The notes: generated by a model from the sequence alone, not told the origin. A stretch of DNA of 64,000 nt from an uncultured Paraprevotella sp. (GCA_910586505.1 CAJUGV010000001.1:1-64000), one strand, 5' to 3'; counted from the stretch's first letter, positions 26,498 through 36,304 are shown. Made by a program: numbers and translations.

Positions 26498-29386
26498 ATG
26501 GGACGGATACTTATTTTTTTCACCGTATTATATGTGACGATTACAACCCTGGCACAGACAAACAACGACGCCGCATCTGCCACGCCGGAAGCACTGGCCC
26601 GGAATGTTGTAAAATCCGGCTCGTCACTTCCACAGGAAAAAGTATTCCTTCACCTTGACAACACCTGCTACTTCCTTGGCGATACGATATGGTATAAAGC
26701 CTATGTAATCCGCTCCGACAAGCAGACCCTGACAGATCTAAGCCGTATCGCGTATGCTGAGCTGCTCACCCCTGACGGTTATCTTGTAGAACGCCAGCAA
26801 CTGGAGATGAACAACGGAACAGCGCACGGTATGTTTGTGCTCACCGATTCCCTATACGGCGGATATTACGAACTGAGAGCCTACACCCGCTGGATGCTGA
26901 ACTTCGGACAAAATGAGCACCCCCACTCCAAATGGACGGAGAAGTTGTTTTACAACAAGGCCATGGCAAAGGATTTCTTTTGCGACTACGACAAAATCTA
27001 TTCCCGCGTATTCCCCGTCTTCGACAAGCCGCAGACACCCGGAGACTATACAAAAGACATGACACTAAGACCTTTACGGAGATACTTCAAACAGAACAAT
27101 AAAAAGCCCGCGCCAGACGTACGATTTTATCCGGAAAGCGGAAACATCGTGGAAAGCACCACAGCCAAAGTGGCATTTGAAGCTTGCACCGAAGAGGGGA
27201 AATACATAGACATTGAACTTTCCATCCGAAACAGCAAAGGACAGGAAGTGGCGCGAGCCCGGACCGTAAACCGCGGCCGCGGTCTGTTCACCCTGACTGA
27301 CATACCGGCCGGAGAACACTTCAAAGCCGTATTCAAATATGAAGGCTACGACTACTCCGTGGAACTTCCCCGTCCGGAAAAAGAAGGATGCGCACTGTCT
27401 ATCACGGCACAAGAAGATCATATCACCGCAACGATACAAGGCACAGGACTTCCCTCCGCCCGACCGTCCTTAGGATTGCAAATCATGCACGGCGGCATCA
27501 CAAAAGCCTTTCATCACATCGACCTCGACGAAAGCAACACGGCCGTAATCGACATTCCTTCCGAAAAACTGCCGACCGGCATCAACCAGTTCACATTATT
27601 CGACGGAAACGGACGTGTGTATGCGGACCGCCTTCTTTTTATTAACCACCACGATTACGACACACCGCAACTGAACGTGAGCGGTATCAAGGAACAATAC
27701 GCACCTTTTGAACCGATCTTTCTGCAACTCCAGCTTACCCGTCCGGAAGTCGGCAAGCACAATGTGTCGCTGGCCGTCCGCGACCGTGCCACCGACGAAG
27801 CCACTTACGACAACGGGAACATGCTCACGGAGATGCTGCTGGCCAGCGAGCTCAAAGGTTTCGTAGAAGATCCGGGCTACTACTTTGAAACCGATGACAG
27901 CCTGCACCGTCATGCTCTTGACCTACTGATGCTGGTGCAGGGATGGCGGCGCTACTCATGGAAAAATATGGCGGGCATCACCCCCTTCACCCTACGCCAC
28001 ATGCCGGAACAGACCCAGACCATTTCGGGATATGTAAACAGGATTGAAGAGTTCCGCACGGCCTTCGGCACTTATGCCAAAGAAGCAAACTGGCAACCCG
28101 GCCTGGGGCAGATGCGTGGATCCGACACCTCTGTAGAGCGGGATGAAACCATCGAAGACATCATGCTCGCAAACGACAATTCCGAAGACGCACAAAGGGG
28201 AACCTATGCCCCTCACACTACCGACCGCAATCCCCTGACGCAGACGCCTGAAGATCACAACGGCAACCTATTCTCCACCGGCAATCTACCAAGTAACCTG
28301 AAAAAGGAAGTCAACGTATGGCCCACATTCACACAAGGAAGCGATACCCGCACCCTGATGCAGACCACCGAGCACGGTGCATTCTATATGAACACACCAC
28401 AATGCTACGGACAATACATTCTCTCGCTCCCGGCTACAGACAAGGACAAAGATGCCGACTATCTGAAAGAGAAGATGAAGAAAGACTTCACCAACGAGGA
28501 GTCCTATCCGGACTACTTCGTTTCCCTGAACCGCTTTTATCCGCTATTCCCCAAACCCTATAGTTTCTACCGCGACGCATCCCGCGACGATGCAGACGAA
28601 CGTTTCGACATTCCGGGAGAACAGGCATCGTTCACCAACCGCAAACTGGGTACTGTAACCGTGCGCACTAAAAAAGGAGGCTTACGTAAACTCAACTTCA
28701 AGAAACCCGCATTGGTCATCGACGCCTATGAGGCTTTCAATCTGACAGCAGATTACGGACTCAATACCGGTACACACAACTGGGTTACTTTTCCTCAGCA
28801 GGTAGCCTTAGCCTATATCGGAGACATGGGTATGGACAGAGACTTTTTCCTGCAAGTGCGCTACGACGGCAAACCCGTCAATCAAAAAATGCAGCAAAAG
28901 ACCGTGGCTCCGCAGCGAACCCTGAACGGCGAGCAGATGCAAGTGCCGCCCGTCATCATGTCCGGCGAAGGAAAAATGGACCGGTACAGGCACCTGCGCA
29001 ACCTGGACAAGCTATATATTTATACGGATTATGCCCCACGTGAACAAGGGAATACAAAATATCAGGGCAGCAACCAGCCGGACGTGGTCATCGACTACCG
29101 CCTGTTCGAAAACGAAGGCTACCAAACGACATACCGCGACCGTCATTACATTTTGAACGGATACGCCGTGTGCGACGATTTCTATAGTCCGGATTACAGC
29201 AAGAGACCATTACCCGACACCAAGGACTACCGCCGCACATTATACTGGGTTCCCGATGTGGAATTCGATGCTAACGGAAAGGCCGGTGTCACGTTCTATA
29301 ACAACGGAAAAAACACCGTGCTGAGCATTCAGGCCGAAGGGATAGGTCCGACCGGCATTCCCGTCGTGTGGAGCGACCGTAAATAA
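26498..29386 (+). CDS. Large exported protein with macroglobulin-like (MG2-type) N-terminus
   Basis: From the ATG at 26498 this is 962 residues with a signal peptide (MGRILIFFTVLYVTITTLAQ). The segment QEKVFLHLDNTCYFLGDTIW followed by YKAYVIR matches the opening of bacterial alpha-2-macroglobulin MG domains, with further beta-sandwich segments to about residue 450. No thioester CxEQ motif is seen, so it is not a full protease trap. The C-terminal part has a region (TVTVRTKKGG, around 730) reminiscent of TonB-plug-like domains of Bacteroidetes proteins. A probable -7 box TATCTTCG lies at 26462-26469. nhaA follows after 30 bases. Role unknown; surface or periplasmic location is expected. Confidence 0.7.
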   Translation: MGRILIFFTVLYVTITTLAQTNNDAASATPEALARNVVKSGSSLPQEKVFLHLDNTCYFLGDTIWYKAYVIRSDKQTLTDLSRIAYAELLTPDGYLVERQQLEMNNGTAHGMFVLTDSLYGGYYELRAYTRWMLNFGQNEHPHSKWTEKLFYNKAMAKDFFCDYDKIYSRVFPVFDKPQTPGDYTKDMTLRPLRRYFKQNNKKPAPDVRFYPESGNIVESTTAKVAFEACTEEGKYIDIELSIRNSKGQEVARARTVNRGRGLFTLTDIPAGEHFKAVFKYEGYDYSVELPRPEKEGCALSITAQEDHITATIQGTGLPSARPSLGLQIMHGGITKAFHHIDLDESNTAVIDIPSEKLPTGINQFTLFDGNGRVYADRLLFINHHDYDTPQLNVSGIKEQYAPFEPIFLQLQLTRPEVGKHNVSLAVRDRATDEATYDNGNMLTEMLLASELKGFVEDPGYYFETDDSLHRHALDLLMLVQGWRRYSWKNMAGITPFTLRHMPEQTQTISGYVNRIEEFRTAFGTYAKEANWQPGLGQMRGSDTSVERDETIEDIMLANDNSEDAQRGTYAPHTTDRNPLTQTPEDHNGNLFSTGNLPSNLKKEVNVWPTFTQGSDTRTLMQTTEHGAFYMNTPQCYGQYILSLPATDKDKDADYLKEKMKKDFTNEESYPDYFVSLNRFYPLFPKPYSFYRDASRDDADERFDIPGEQASFTNRKLGTVTVRTKKGGLRKLNFKKPALVIDAYEAFNLTADYGLNTGTHNWVTFPQQVALAYIGDMGMDRDFFLQVRYDGKPVNQKMQQKTVAPQRTLNGEQMQVPPVIMSGEGKMDRYRHLRNLDKLYIYTDYAPREQGNTKYQGSNQPDVVIDYRLFENEGYQTTYRDRHYILNGYAVCDDFYSPDYSKRPLPDTKDYRRTLYWVPDVEFDANGKAGVTFYNNGKNTVLSIQAEGIGPTGIPVVWSDRK

Positions 29387-29416
29387 AGAGACATATAATA
29401 TTAACAAATAAAGAAA

Positions 29417-30784
29417 ATGAAGAATTACACATTTCTAAGCATGTTCAAGAAGTACGTGAACTCGAGCATGATTCTGATTGTCGTCACCATTGCCGCATTG
29501 ATTGTAGCCAATTCGCCGTGGGGAGACGCCTACCGTTCATTATGGGAAAGACCCGTCAGCTTCTCCATCGGCGACTTCAATCTGTTCAGCCATGGCCAGA
29601 GAAGTCTCAGCCTGATGGATTTTATCAACGACTTTCTTATGGCTTTGTTCTTCTTCTCGGTAGGACTCGAAATCAAACGTGAGATCCTGGTAGGAGAACT
29701 GTCCACCTTCAAGAAAGCGTTGCTTCCCATTATCGGGGCTTGCGGCGGTATGCTTATCCCTGTGGTGATTTTCTATCTCACCTGTCCCGACGACCCATCC
29801 ATGCTACGTGGAACAGCCATCCCCATGGCCACGGATATCGCATTCTCACTGGGAGTACTCTCCATGTTCAACAAACGCGTACCCATCGGCCTTAAAGTAT
29901 TCCTGGCCACCCTGGCCGTTGCCGACGACTTAGGCGGTATCCTTGTCATAGCCATCTTCTATTCCTCTGAGATGCATATGGAATATCTTCTGTATACAGG
30001 CTTGCTGCTTGTCATCCTGGCCGTCGGGAACTACCGGCATGTCATGTCCAAAATGTTCTACATTGTCATAGGTATCTTTGTCTGGCACACGTTGCTGAAC
30101 TCGGGCATACACGCCACCATCGCAGGAGTCATCGTAGCCTTCTTCGTGCCGGCGCGCCCGGGAGTATCCGCCTTTAATTTCGTAAATTATCTGCGTAACA
30201 AGATAAATCAGTTCCCCATTAACCAGGCCACGACCAATGCCAAGGGAACCACGATCCTGTCGAACGAACAAATCATGCTGCTCAAGAACATCGAACACGC
30301 CTCCGACCGGATCATCAGCCCGCTGCAGGACATGGAAGATGCCCTGCAAAATCCCATCAACTATTTTGTTGTTCCCATATTTGCATTCGCCAATGCCGGA
30401 ATACATCTGGAAGGCATCAGCATGGAGGGCCTGCTCAATGGCGTAGGACTGGCCGTCTTCCTGGGACTGGCCGTGGGAAAAGTACTGGGAGTATTCTCTT
30501 TCTCCTGGATTTCCGTCAAATTGGGACTGGTGCAACTTCCCAAAGGCTGCAATTGGAAAAGCTTTGCCAGTGTATGTATGCTGACCGGTATCGGGTTCAC
30601 CGTGTCCATGTTCATCGCGGATCTTTCTTACCACAACATCGGTCCCAACGGCGACGTCCTGCTCAACGATGCCAAATTAGGCATCCTGTGCGGATCCGTA
30701 TTCGCCGGACTGTTAGGCTGGCTGCTGCTTAATGCCAACCTTTCACACGAACCGGTAGAAGAAAGCGCTGAGGAAACAACGTAA
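29417..30784 (+). CDS. nhaA: Na+/H+ antiporter NhaA
   Basis: This 455-residue inner-membrane protein has about 12 hydrophobic helices. The NhaA signature is present: the aspartate pair in LAVADDLGGILVIAIFY and an early conserved segment FINDFLMALFFFSVGLEIKRE. The start of helix IV also matches (GTAIPMATDIAFSLGVLSM). It exports Na+ in exchange for H+ and supports pH and salt balance. A cytoplasmic insertion at about 245-300 is longer than in E. coli NhaA (388 residues). It follows the macroglobulin-like gene closely, with no promoter seen in the 30-base gap. Confidence 0.93.
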   Translation: MKNYTFLSMFKKYVNSSMILIVVTIAALIVANSPWGDAYRSLWERPVSFSIGDFNLFSHGQRSLSLMDFINDFLMALFFFSVGLEIKREILVGELSTFKKALLPIIGACGGMLIPVVIFYLTCPDDPSMLRGTAIPMATDIAFSLGVLSMFNKRVPIGLKVFLATLAVADDLGGILVIAIFYSSEMHMEYLLYTGLLLVILAVGNYRHVMSKMFYIVIGIFVWHTLLNSGIHATIAGVIVAFFVPARPGVSAFNFVNYLRNKINQFPINQATTNAKGTTILSNEQIMLLKNIEHASDRIISPLQDMEDALQNPINYFVVPIFAFANAGIHLEGISMEGLLNGVGLAVFLGLAVGKVLGVFSFSWISVKLGLVQLPKGCNWKSFASVCMLTGIGFTVSMFIADLSYHNIGPNGDVLLNDAKLGILCGSVFAGLLGWLLLNANLSHEPVEESAEETT

Positions 30785-30811
30785 ACAAAAACGTTCGTTC
30801 CCTAACTATAA

Positions 30812-30865
30812 AACGGCCTCCTTTTTTCGTCATTCAAAAAGAAAAAGCGAAAAAAAGAGGCCGTT
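30812..30865 (+). terminator. Terminator after nhaA
   Basis: Two 18-base arms (30812-30829 and 30848-30865) pair with one mismatch and contain T6 and A7 runs. The hairpin lies 27 bases past the nhaA stop codon. Confidence 0.75.
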
Positions 30866-30932
30866 CTTACGTCTTTTCGCACTCTGCTGCGTCTTTATTA
30901 CAGGAAGCTTCCAATAAACATGAATCAAAAAA

Positions 30933-31451
30933 ATGAAACAAGTTCCACCCAGTTATCCGAACGCATATCCCGATATGGGAATAGCTTCACTGATTGAAAC
31001 CGAACGTCCGCACCTGTTGCAATATGCCTGCTACAGGCTGGGAAGTCCGGATGACGCGGAAGATGCCGTACAGGAAGTATTTTTACAAATACACGCCAGA
31101 AGCAAGAATAGAGGCAACCAGCCTCCGGCCGATCTACGCAACTACCTTTACCGAAGTCTTTCGAATTTCTGCACCGACCGGCTGAGAAGGCAAAAGGTAA
31201 GACAATTCATACCGATAGAACAAGCCTCGCAACTTAGTGAAGAACAGGTTGAAAACTTTGAGCAGGAATTTCGCCTTATCTCGGCCCTGCTGGCCGCCAT
31301 TCCGGAAGAACAGGCCGAAGTGATCCGCCTGCGCATACATGGCAACAACAGTTTCCGGGAGATCGCCGAAATTCTGGAGATTCCGGTTACGACCGTCAAG
31401 TCGCGCTTCCAATACGGGATAGAGAAGATAAGAAAAGGAATGAATTTCTAA
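30933..31451 (+). CDS. ECF-family RNA polymerase sigma factor
   Basis: This 172-residue sigma-70 family protein has only regions 2 and 4. Region 2 holds YACYRLGSPDDAEDAVQEVF and DLRNYLYRSLSNFCTDRLRR. Region 4 holds EEQAEVIRLRIHGNNSFREI and the helix-turn-helix ILEIPVTTVKSRFQYGIEKI. It lies 26 bases upstream of a gene with an anti-sigma zinc motif, the usual arrangement for an envelope-sensing pair. A 25-codon overlapping frame begins at 30920, just before the sigma ATG. Target promoters cannot be identified here. Confidence 0.9.
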   Translation: MKQVPPSYPNAYPDMGIASLIETERPHLLQYACYRLGSPDDAEDAVQEVFLQIHARSKNRGNQPPADLRNYLYRSLSNFCTDRLRRQKVRQFIPIEQASQLSEEQVENFEQEFRLISALLAAIPEEQAEVIRLRIHGNNSFREIAEILEIPVTTVKSRFQYGIEKIRKGMNF

Positions 31452-31477
31452 AGTAAGAACCCACAAATCCAAACATC

Positions 31478-32806
31478 ATGAACTGCGAAGATTTTAAGAA
31501 ACATATCGTCGACCTTTGCGACAAACGAACCGATGCCACCACTACCACCGAATGTATGCGGCACATCGAAGAATGCGCCTCATGCCGCGCCTACTACGAA
31601 GAATTCATGCAAACAGTAAGCTTGCTGACTCCCAAACACATGCCATTTACCGGAACGCGCAGACAGCACACCGCCGTTCCGTCCACATCGCCCGTAAAGG
31701 AAAAGAAAATACGCCCGGCAAGCAGATGGCGGCAGGCGGCGGCAGCATTCGTCATCTTCACGGCAGGCGTAGCAACCGGACTCAGCAACTTCTTTTCCAC
31801 ACGGGCAGAAGCCGGCACTACCATCCCCCTCATCTTCGAACAGTCTGTCAGAAGCACAAGATGTACGAACAGCTTTTCCATATCAGCCTACATCAGGACC
31901 TCGCCCGACGAAAACTTCGCCTATATCAGTCCTGACTGTGACTTTATAAAGGTGGACCTGAAAGTGCTGCGGCAGCATAAGGCAAATATCTGGAGACTGG
32001 AGAAAAAAGGAGGACGTACAATCGTCTCCGACGGCAAGAGACAATACATGTGGACCACAGACGGAACCGGAGTGATCGGAGGAACAGACGCAAACTTTGC
32101 CGAAGGGTTCGCCTCACTGCTTCATCCCGAAACGCTATTGGAACAGCAGATGGCCGCCCTGTCCGACGAAAAAAGAGACCGGACGGGAATCACGGAAACC
32201 GACTCCACCATCACGGTAACCACCCATACCGAAGTGTATGGCCTCGACCTTCTGCCGCAGTCTGGAGCCGGCACACGGACATACCGCTGCATCACGGAAA
32301 ACGTGTTCTCCAAACACGACGGACTATTACAGCAGATACAGATGTGGTGGGAATGCGACGGGCGGAAAACCCTGGTCATGAAAAGCGAGCGCATAGCCTA
32401 CAACGTTCCGCTCACCACCGGCCAGCTCATAAAATGCCCCGACACGGAGCATATCGTCTGGCGGAATGCCGAAGGACCGGGACACGTTTCGAAAAAGACC
32501 CTGAAACGCCTGAAAGAAGAAACCGCACCGCAAGCCGCACAAAGAATACTGCACGCACTCATCAACGACATGCCGGGAACGGCCGGAGAAGCCCTCTACC
32601 AATATGCCGCCCAGTTGCCCGCGCTCATCCGCGAAATGAAAGACTGCAAAGTCTCCGACTTGGAAGAAAGGAAGGATAAGGGCGGCTATGCCGGCAGTGT
32701 CGTGACCTATAAGATCACGCTGCCCGACGGCAATACGGAACTACGACAGATGTTCCTGCGGCGGGACAATCCGCAGAAAATCTGGGTGGTGGACGGCGGA
32801 CTCTAA
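31478..32806 (+). CDS. Membrane anti-sigma factor with large extracytoplasmic domain
   Basis: This 442-residue protein has an N-terminal zinc-finger anti-sigma domain with the motif H-x3-C-x2-C (His29, Cys33, Cys36 in HIEECASC). One membrane helix lies at about 85-106 (RQAAAAFVIFTAGVATGLSN). About 330 extracytoplasmic residues follow, resembling LolA/LppX-like folds that bind lipids or lipoproteins (SFSISAYIRTSPDENFAYIS). It should hold the adjacent ECF sigma factor and release it on an envelope signal. Most ECF anti-sigmas have much smaller outer parts, so this one may sense a ligand directly. That role is inferred. Confidence 0.75.
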   Translation: MNCEDFKKHIVDLCDKRTDATTTTECMRHIEECASCRAYYEEFMQTVSLLTPKHMPFTGTRRQHTAVPSTSPVKEKKIRPASRWRQAAAAFVIFTAGVATGLSNFFSTRAEAGTTIPLIFEQSVRSTRCTNSFSISAYIRTSPDENFAYISPDCDFIKVDLKVLRQHKANIWRLEKKGGRTIVSDGKRQYMWTTDGTGVIGGTDANFAEGFASLLHPETLLEQQMAALSDEKRDRTGITETDSTITVTTHTEVYGLDLLPQSGAGTRTYRCITENVFSKHDGLLQQIQMWWECDGRKTLVMKSERIAYNVPLTTGQLIKCPDTEHIVWRNAEGPGHVSKKTLKRLKEETAPQAAQRILHALINDMPGTAGEALYQYAAQLPALIREMKDCKVSDLEERKDKGGYAGSVVTYKITLPDGNTELRQMFLRRDNPQKIWVVDGGL

Positions 32807-32859
32807 ACACATCACGCGGAAGGCAGGCCCCGCCGCACCGTTCTGCCTTATCCGCAAAA

Positions 32860-32895
32860 AGAAGGAGGAAGCCCCGATCGGGGCTTCCTCCTTCT
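32860..32895. terminator. Bidirectional palindromic terminator
   Basis: A perfect 16-bp stem with loop GATC lies between the anti-sigma gene and metG, which converge. An A run on the left gives the minus-strand (metG) transcript a U tract. Confidence 0.85.
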
Positions 32896-32933
32896 GCTTA
32901 TAGGGTATGACCGGACCGTGCCGGCTTTTTTCA

Positions 32934-34973
32934 TCAACCGACTTCCGAGCCGGGCTTCACCTCACGGTCTACTGTGACAACACTGAGCGTATCGTCGTTG
33001 TTCAGAGCCGACAGAATCATTCCCTGGCTCTCTATGCCTTTCAACTTACGCGGAGCGAGATTGGCAATGAAGCACACCTGCTTGCCTACCAGTTCTTCCG
33101 GCTTATAATGCTTGGCAATGCCGCTCACGATGGTACGGTTCTCCAGTCCGTCGGCAATCTTGAAGCACAGCAGCTTGTCGGCCTTGGGCACCTTGGTGCA
33201 TTCCAATACCGTGCCCACACGGATGTCCAGCTTCTCAAAATCCTCGAACGCAATGTTCTCACGGATGGGTTTTGCCCTGTAGCTCGCCTCTTCATTGGCT
33301 TTCTTCGTATCGAGCAGCTTCTGCACCTGTGCCTCTATCGTCTCGTCTTCGATCTTTTCAAACAGCAGTTCGGGCTTGGCCAGTCTGTGTCCGGACGGCA
33401 ACAAGTCGGTGCTTCCCAGCCGTTCCCATTCGAAACTTTCCATATGGAGCATACCACGCAACCTTTCGCTGCTGAAAGGCAGGAACGGCTCGAAGGCAAT
33501 GGCCAGATTCGCCGTGAGCTGCAGGGAAATATAAATGACCGTCTTCACACGCTCCGGATCGGTCTTCACCACTTTCCACGGTTCGCTGTCGGCAATATAC
33601 TTGTTTCCTATGCGTGCCAGATTCATCGCTTCCTTCTGCGCATCGCGGAACTTGAAGGCATTGAGCAGTTCCTCCACTTTCGCCTTCACGTCCTTGAACT
33701 CATCAAGTGTCATGCGGTCGTAATCGGTAAGCTCGCCGCAGACCGGCACCTCTCCGTCGTAGTATTTCTGTGTCAGTTGCAGGGCACGGTTCACAAAGTT
33801 GCCGTAAACGGCCACCAGTTCATTGTTGTTGCGCGCCTGGAAATCCTTCCATGTGAAATCGTTGTCCTTGGTCTCAGGGGCATTGGCAGTCAGCACATAG
33901 CGCAACACATCCTGTTTGCCGGGGAAGTCGCGAAGATACTCATGCAGCCACACAGCCCAGTTGCGCGAGGTGGAGATCTTGTCTCCTTCCAGATTCAGGA
34001 ACTCGTTGCTCGGCACATTGTCGGGCAGAATGAAACTGCCCTCCGCCTTCAGCATGGCAGGAAAGACGATGCAATGGAACACGATATTGTCTTTTCCTAT
34101 GAAATGAACCAGACGAGTTTCGGGATCCTTCCACCATGTTTCCCATGTATCGGGCAACAGCTCCTTCGTATTACTGATATAACCGATGGGAGCATCGAAC
34201 CACACATAAAGAACCTTTCCGTCCGCCCCTTCGACAGGAACAGGGATACCCCAATCCAGATCACGGCTCACGGCACGGGGCTGCAATCCCATGTCGAGCC
34301 AGCTCTTGCACTGGCCGTAAACGTTATTACGCCATTCCTTATGGTCCTCCAGTATCCACTGGCGCAACCATGCCTCATGCTTGTCCAGGGGAAGATACCA
34401 GTGCTTGGTCTCTTTCATCACCGGTTGCGAGCCGCTGACGGCACTCTTGGGATTGATAAGGTCGGTGGGGGAAAGCGACGTTCCGCACTTCTCACACTGG
34501 TCGCCATACGCCCCTTCGGCATGACAATGCGGACACTCACCCGTGATATAACGGTCGGCCAGGAATGTATGGGCCTCCTCGTCATAATACTGCATGGAGG
34601 TTTTCTCTACAAACTCGCCTTTATCATACAGCTTACGGAAAAATGCCGAGGCGGTCTCGCGATGCACATCGGACGTGGTACGGCCATAGACGTCGAACGA
34701 GATGCCGAACTCCCTGAAAGAGTCCCTGATAAGCGTATGATACCGGTCGACCACATCCTGAGGGGTGATCCCTTCTTTTCTTGCGCGGATGGTGATGGGC
34801 ACCCCATGCTCGTCGGAGCCTCCGACGAAGAGCACGTCCTCCTTCTTCAGACGGAGGTAACGCACATAAATGTCGGCCGGTACATAGACTCCTGCCAGAT
34901 GGCCGATATGAACGGGACCATTCGCATAGGGCAAAGCCGATGTTACAGTTGTTCTTTTGAAATTCTTCTCCAT
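32934..34973 (-). CDS. metG: Methionine--tRNA ligase
   Basis: This 679-residue class I synthetase has the HIGH motif in GPVHIGHLAGVYVPADIYV (residues 19-22) and the KMSKS equivalent DKISTSRNWAVW. Four zinc-knuckle cysteines lie in CPHCHAEGAYGDQCEKC. The C-terminal 100 residues form an EMAPII/Trbp111-like tRNA-binding and dimerisation domain (FEDFEKLDIRVGTVLECTKV), as in the long dimeric MetG. It makes Met-tRNA for initiation and elongation. It is a single gene with its own promoter and the terminator at 32860-32895. Confidence 0.96.
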   Translation of the reverse strand: MEKNFKRTTVTSALPYANGPVHIGHLAGVYVPADIYVRYLRLKKEDVLFVGGSDEHGVPITIRARKEGITPQDVVDRYHTLIRDSFREFGISFDVYGRTTSDVHRETASAFFRKLYDKGEFVEKTSMQYYDEEAHTFLADRYITGECPHCHAEGAYGDQCEKCGTSLSPTDLINPKSAVSGSQPVMKETKHWYLPLDKHEAWLRQWILEDHKEWRNNVYGQCKSWLDMGLQPRAVSRDLDWGIPVPVEGADGKVLYVWFDAPIGYISNTKELLPDTWETWWKDPETRLVHFIGKDNIVFHCIVFPAMLKAEGSFILPDNVPSNEFLNLEGDKISTSRNWAVWLHEYLRDFPGKQDVLRYVLTANAPETKDNDFTWKDFQARNNNELVAVYGNFVNRALQLTQKYYDGEVPVCGELTDYDRMTLDEFKDVKAKVEELLNAFKFRDAQKEAMNLARIGNKYIADSEPWKVVKTDPERVKTVIYISLQLTANLAIAFEPFLPFSSERLRGMLHMESFEWERLGSTDLLPSGHRLAKPELLFEKIEDETIEAQVQKLLDTKKANEEASYRAKPIRENIAFEDFEKLDIRVGTVLECTKVPKADKLLCFKIADGLENRTIVSGIAKHYKPEELVGKQVCFIANLAPRKLKGIESQGMILSALNNDDTLSVVTVDREVKPGSEVG

Positions 34974-35022
34974 TCTTTTCTGTATTTTGATTGATTTTCT
35001 TCCGTTATTGGCTAAATATTTG

Positions 35023-35056
35023 CAAAGTTACAGATTTATTTCTTATTCTTATCAAA
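35023..35056 (-). promoter_or_regulatory. Promoter of metG
   Basis: The minus strand has TTTG (35053-35056), a 22-base spacer and TAACTTTG (35023-35030). The leader is about 40 nt. The rest of the 411-base gap (35057-35279) shows no supported gene. Confidence 0.55.
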
Positions 35057-35279
35057 ATATCAACATGATATGTAACGGGATACTTCCCAAAACACCGCCA
35101 CGGAAACACATACATTCTCAAGCATTAAAAAATGCGGACAAAACGAAAGGCTATACAAACACTCCCGTTCGGGAAGAAAAACGGAGAGCATGAAATTAAA
35201 AAATGAAGAGCATCATTTTTCAAAACGAAGGGCACGGTTTTTCGAAACGTTGCGCAAAACCGGAAAAGCCCATGAAAAA

Positions 35280-35320
35280 AGGGAGATGCGCAGCACGAAC
35301 ATGTGGCTGCGCATCTCCCT
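35280..35320 (-). terminator. Terminator after the M48 peptidase gene
   Basis: A perfect 14-bp stem (35281-35294 with 35306-35319), with an extra A-T pair at the base and a T6 tract on the minus strand. It starts 65 bases past the stop codon. Confidence 0.85.
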
Positions 35321-35384
35321 CTTTCAGTTGTTTTTTTATGACAAATACGTCCCTAATGCAGGCTATATACCATGCTCCGCTATC

Positions 35385-36173
35385 TTACGGACGCGCAATG
35401 TTATCCGCCTGGCAGCGCTCGGTCATACGTTTGATACGATCGGCCGTCTCCGGATGGGACGAGAACATGCGGCTCATATATGTGGATGTGGCACCGGCCT
35501 CCCCTTCCATTTTCTGGAACTTTTCAAAAGCCATGACCATACCCCAGGGATTCTTTCCATTTGCTTTCAGGAAGTCGTATCCATAATCATCCGCCTCCTT
35601 CTCCTGTTTCTGAGAATATTTTGAATTGACAAGGGATTCTCCCAACTGACCAAGCTGGGAATCCGTAAGCTGGGCCGCCTTTCCGCCTACCGAGCTGATA
35701 CCGTCTTTGAGTGCACCGGTAAGCAACTCCGTCTTGAAAGCATTCTTGGAATGACGGCAAGCCACATGGCCGATTTCATGGCCGATGATACCCAGCAATT
35801 CGTCGTCGCTCATGATGTCCATCAGTGAGGAGAACACACGCACACTGCCGTCGGCACAGGCAAACGCATTGACGTCTATTACGCGATAGACTTTGAAATT
35901 CAAAGGCATTCCATCCACCTCGGTAAGCCCTTCCGTGAGTTTTTTCAGACGGATTGTGTACGGATCGTCATCGGGAGTGACAGGATTATGTTCATCCATC
36001 CAGTCCACAGACTCCTTTACATAAGCAGCCATCTGGGCATCGGTCAGCGTAGCCGCCTTCAGCGCCTTGGCCCCCGCACTTACCGCCTTACCCAACTTGA
36101 ACTGTGCAGCCGCCGGCATAGCAGCCATCACACAGATCACGACAAAAAGATTCTTCAGCAAATTTCTTTTCAT
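35385..36173 (-). CDS. M48 family metalloprotease
   Basis: This 262-residue protein has a signal peptide (MKRNLLKNLFVVICVMAAMPAAAQ) and the zinc motif HEIGH in LLGIIGHEIGHVACRHSKNA. The third ligand glutamate is in KQEKEADDYGYDFLKANG. It resembles the YcaL/LoiP/BepA group of periplasmic M48 peptidases, which act in outer-membrane protein quality control, but lacks a TPR tail. With no lipobox, a soluble periplasmic location is likely. A candidate -7 box TAACTTTG lies at 36305-36312 on the minus strand. Confidence 0.88.
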   Translation of the reverse strand: MKRNLLKNLFVVICVMAAMPAAAQFKLGKAVSAGAKALKAATLTDAQMAAYVKESVDWMDEHNPVTPDDDPYTIRLKKLTEGLTEVDGMPLNFKVYRVIDVNAFACADGSVRVFSSLMDIMSDDELLGIIGHEIGHVACRHSKNAFKTELLTGALKDGISSVGGKAAQLTDSQLGQLGESLVNSKYSQKQEKEADDYGYDFLKANGKNPWGMVMAFEKFQKMEGEAGATSTYMSRMFSSHPETADRIKRMTERCQADNIARP

Positions 36174-36304
36174 ATCATGTAATGTTTTTAAAGTTAAATG
36201 TCAGCACTTAAGCCATATACCCGCATGCGCATCACGAAACAAGCCGATCGCGGACAAGCCGCCTGACTCCGTGTAAAAACATGTCTACATGCGGAAGTTC
36301 GCGG

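Noticed and set aside
32907..34994. A 695-codon open frame on the plus strand opposite metG
   Set aside because: It is the complement of the well-supported metG gene, has His/Leu-rich composition typical of antisense frames in this codon usage, and shows no family motif.
6221..35213. A 16-base identity AAAAAATGAAGAGCAT at 6221-6236 and 35198-35213
   Set aside because: Short, A-rich, not flanked by further similarity and with no symmetry; chance or ordinary intergenic composition is enough to explain it.
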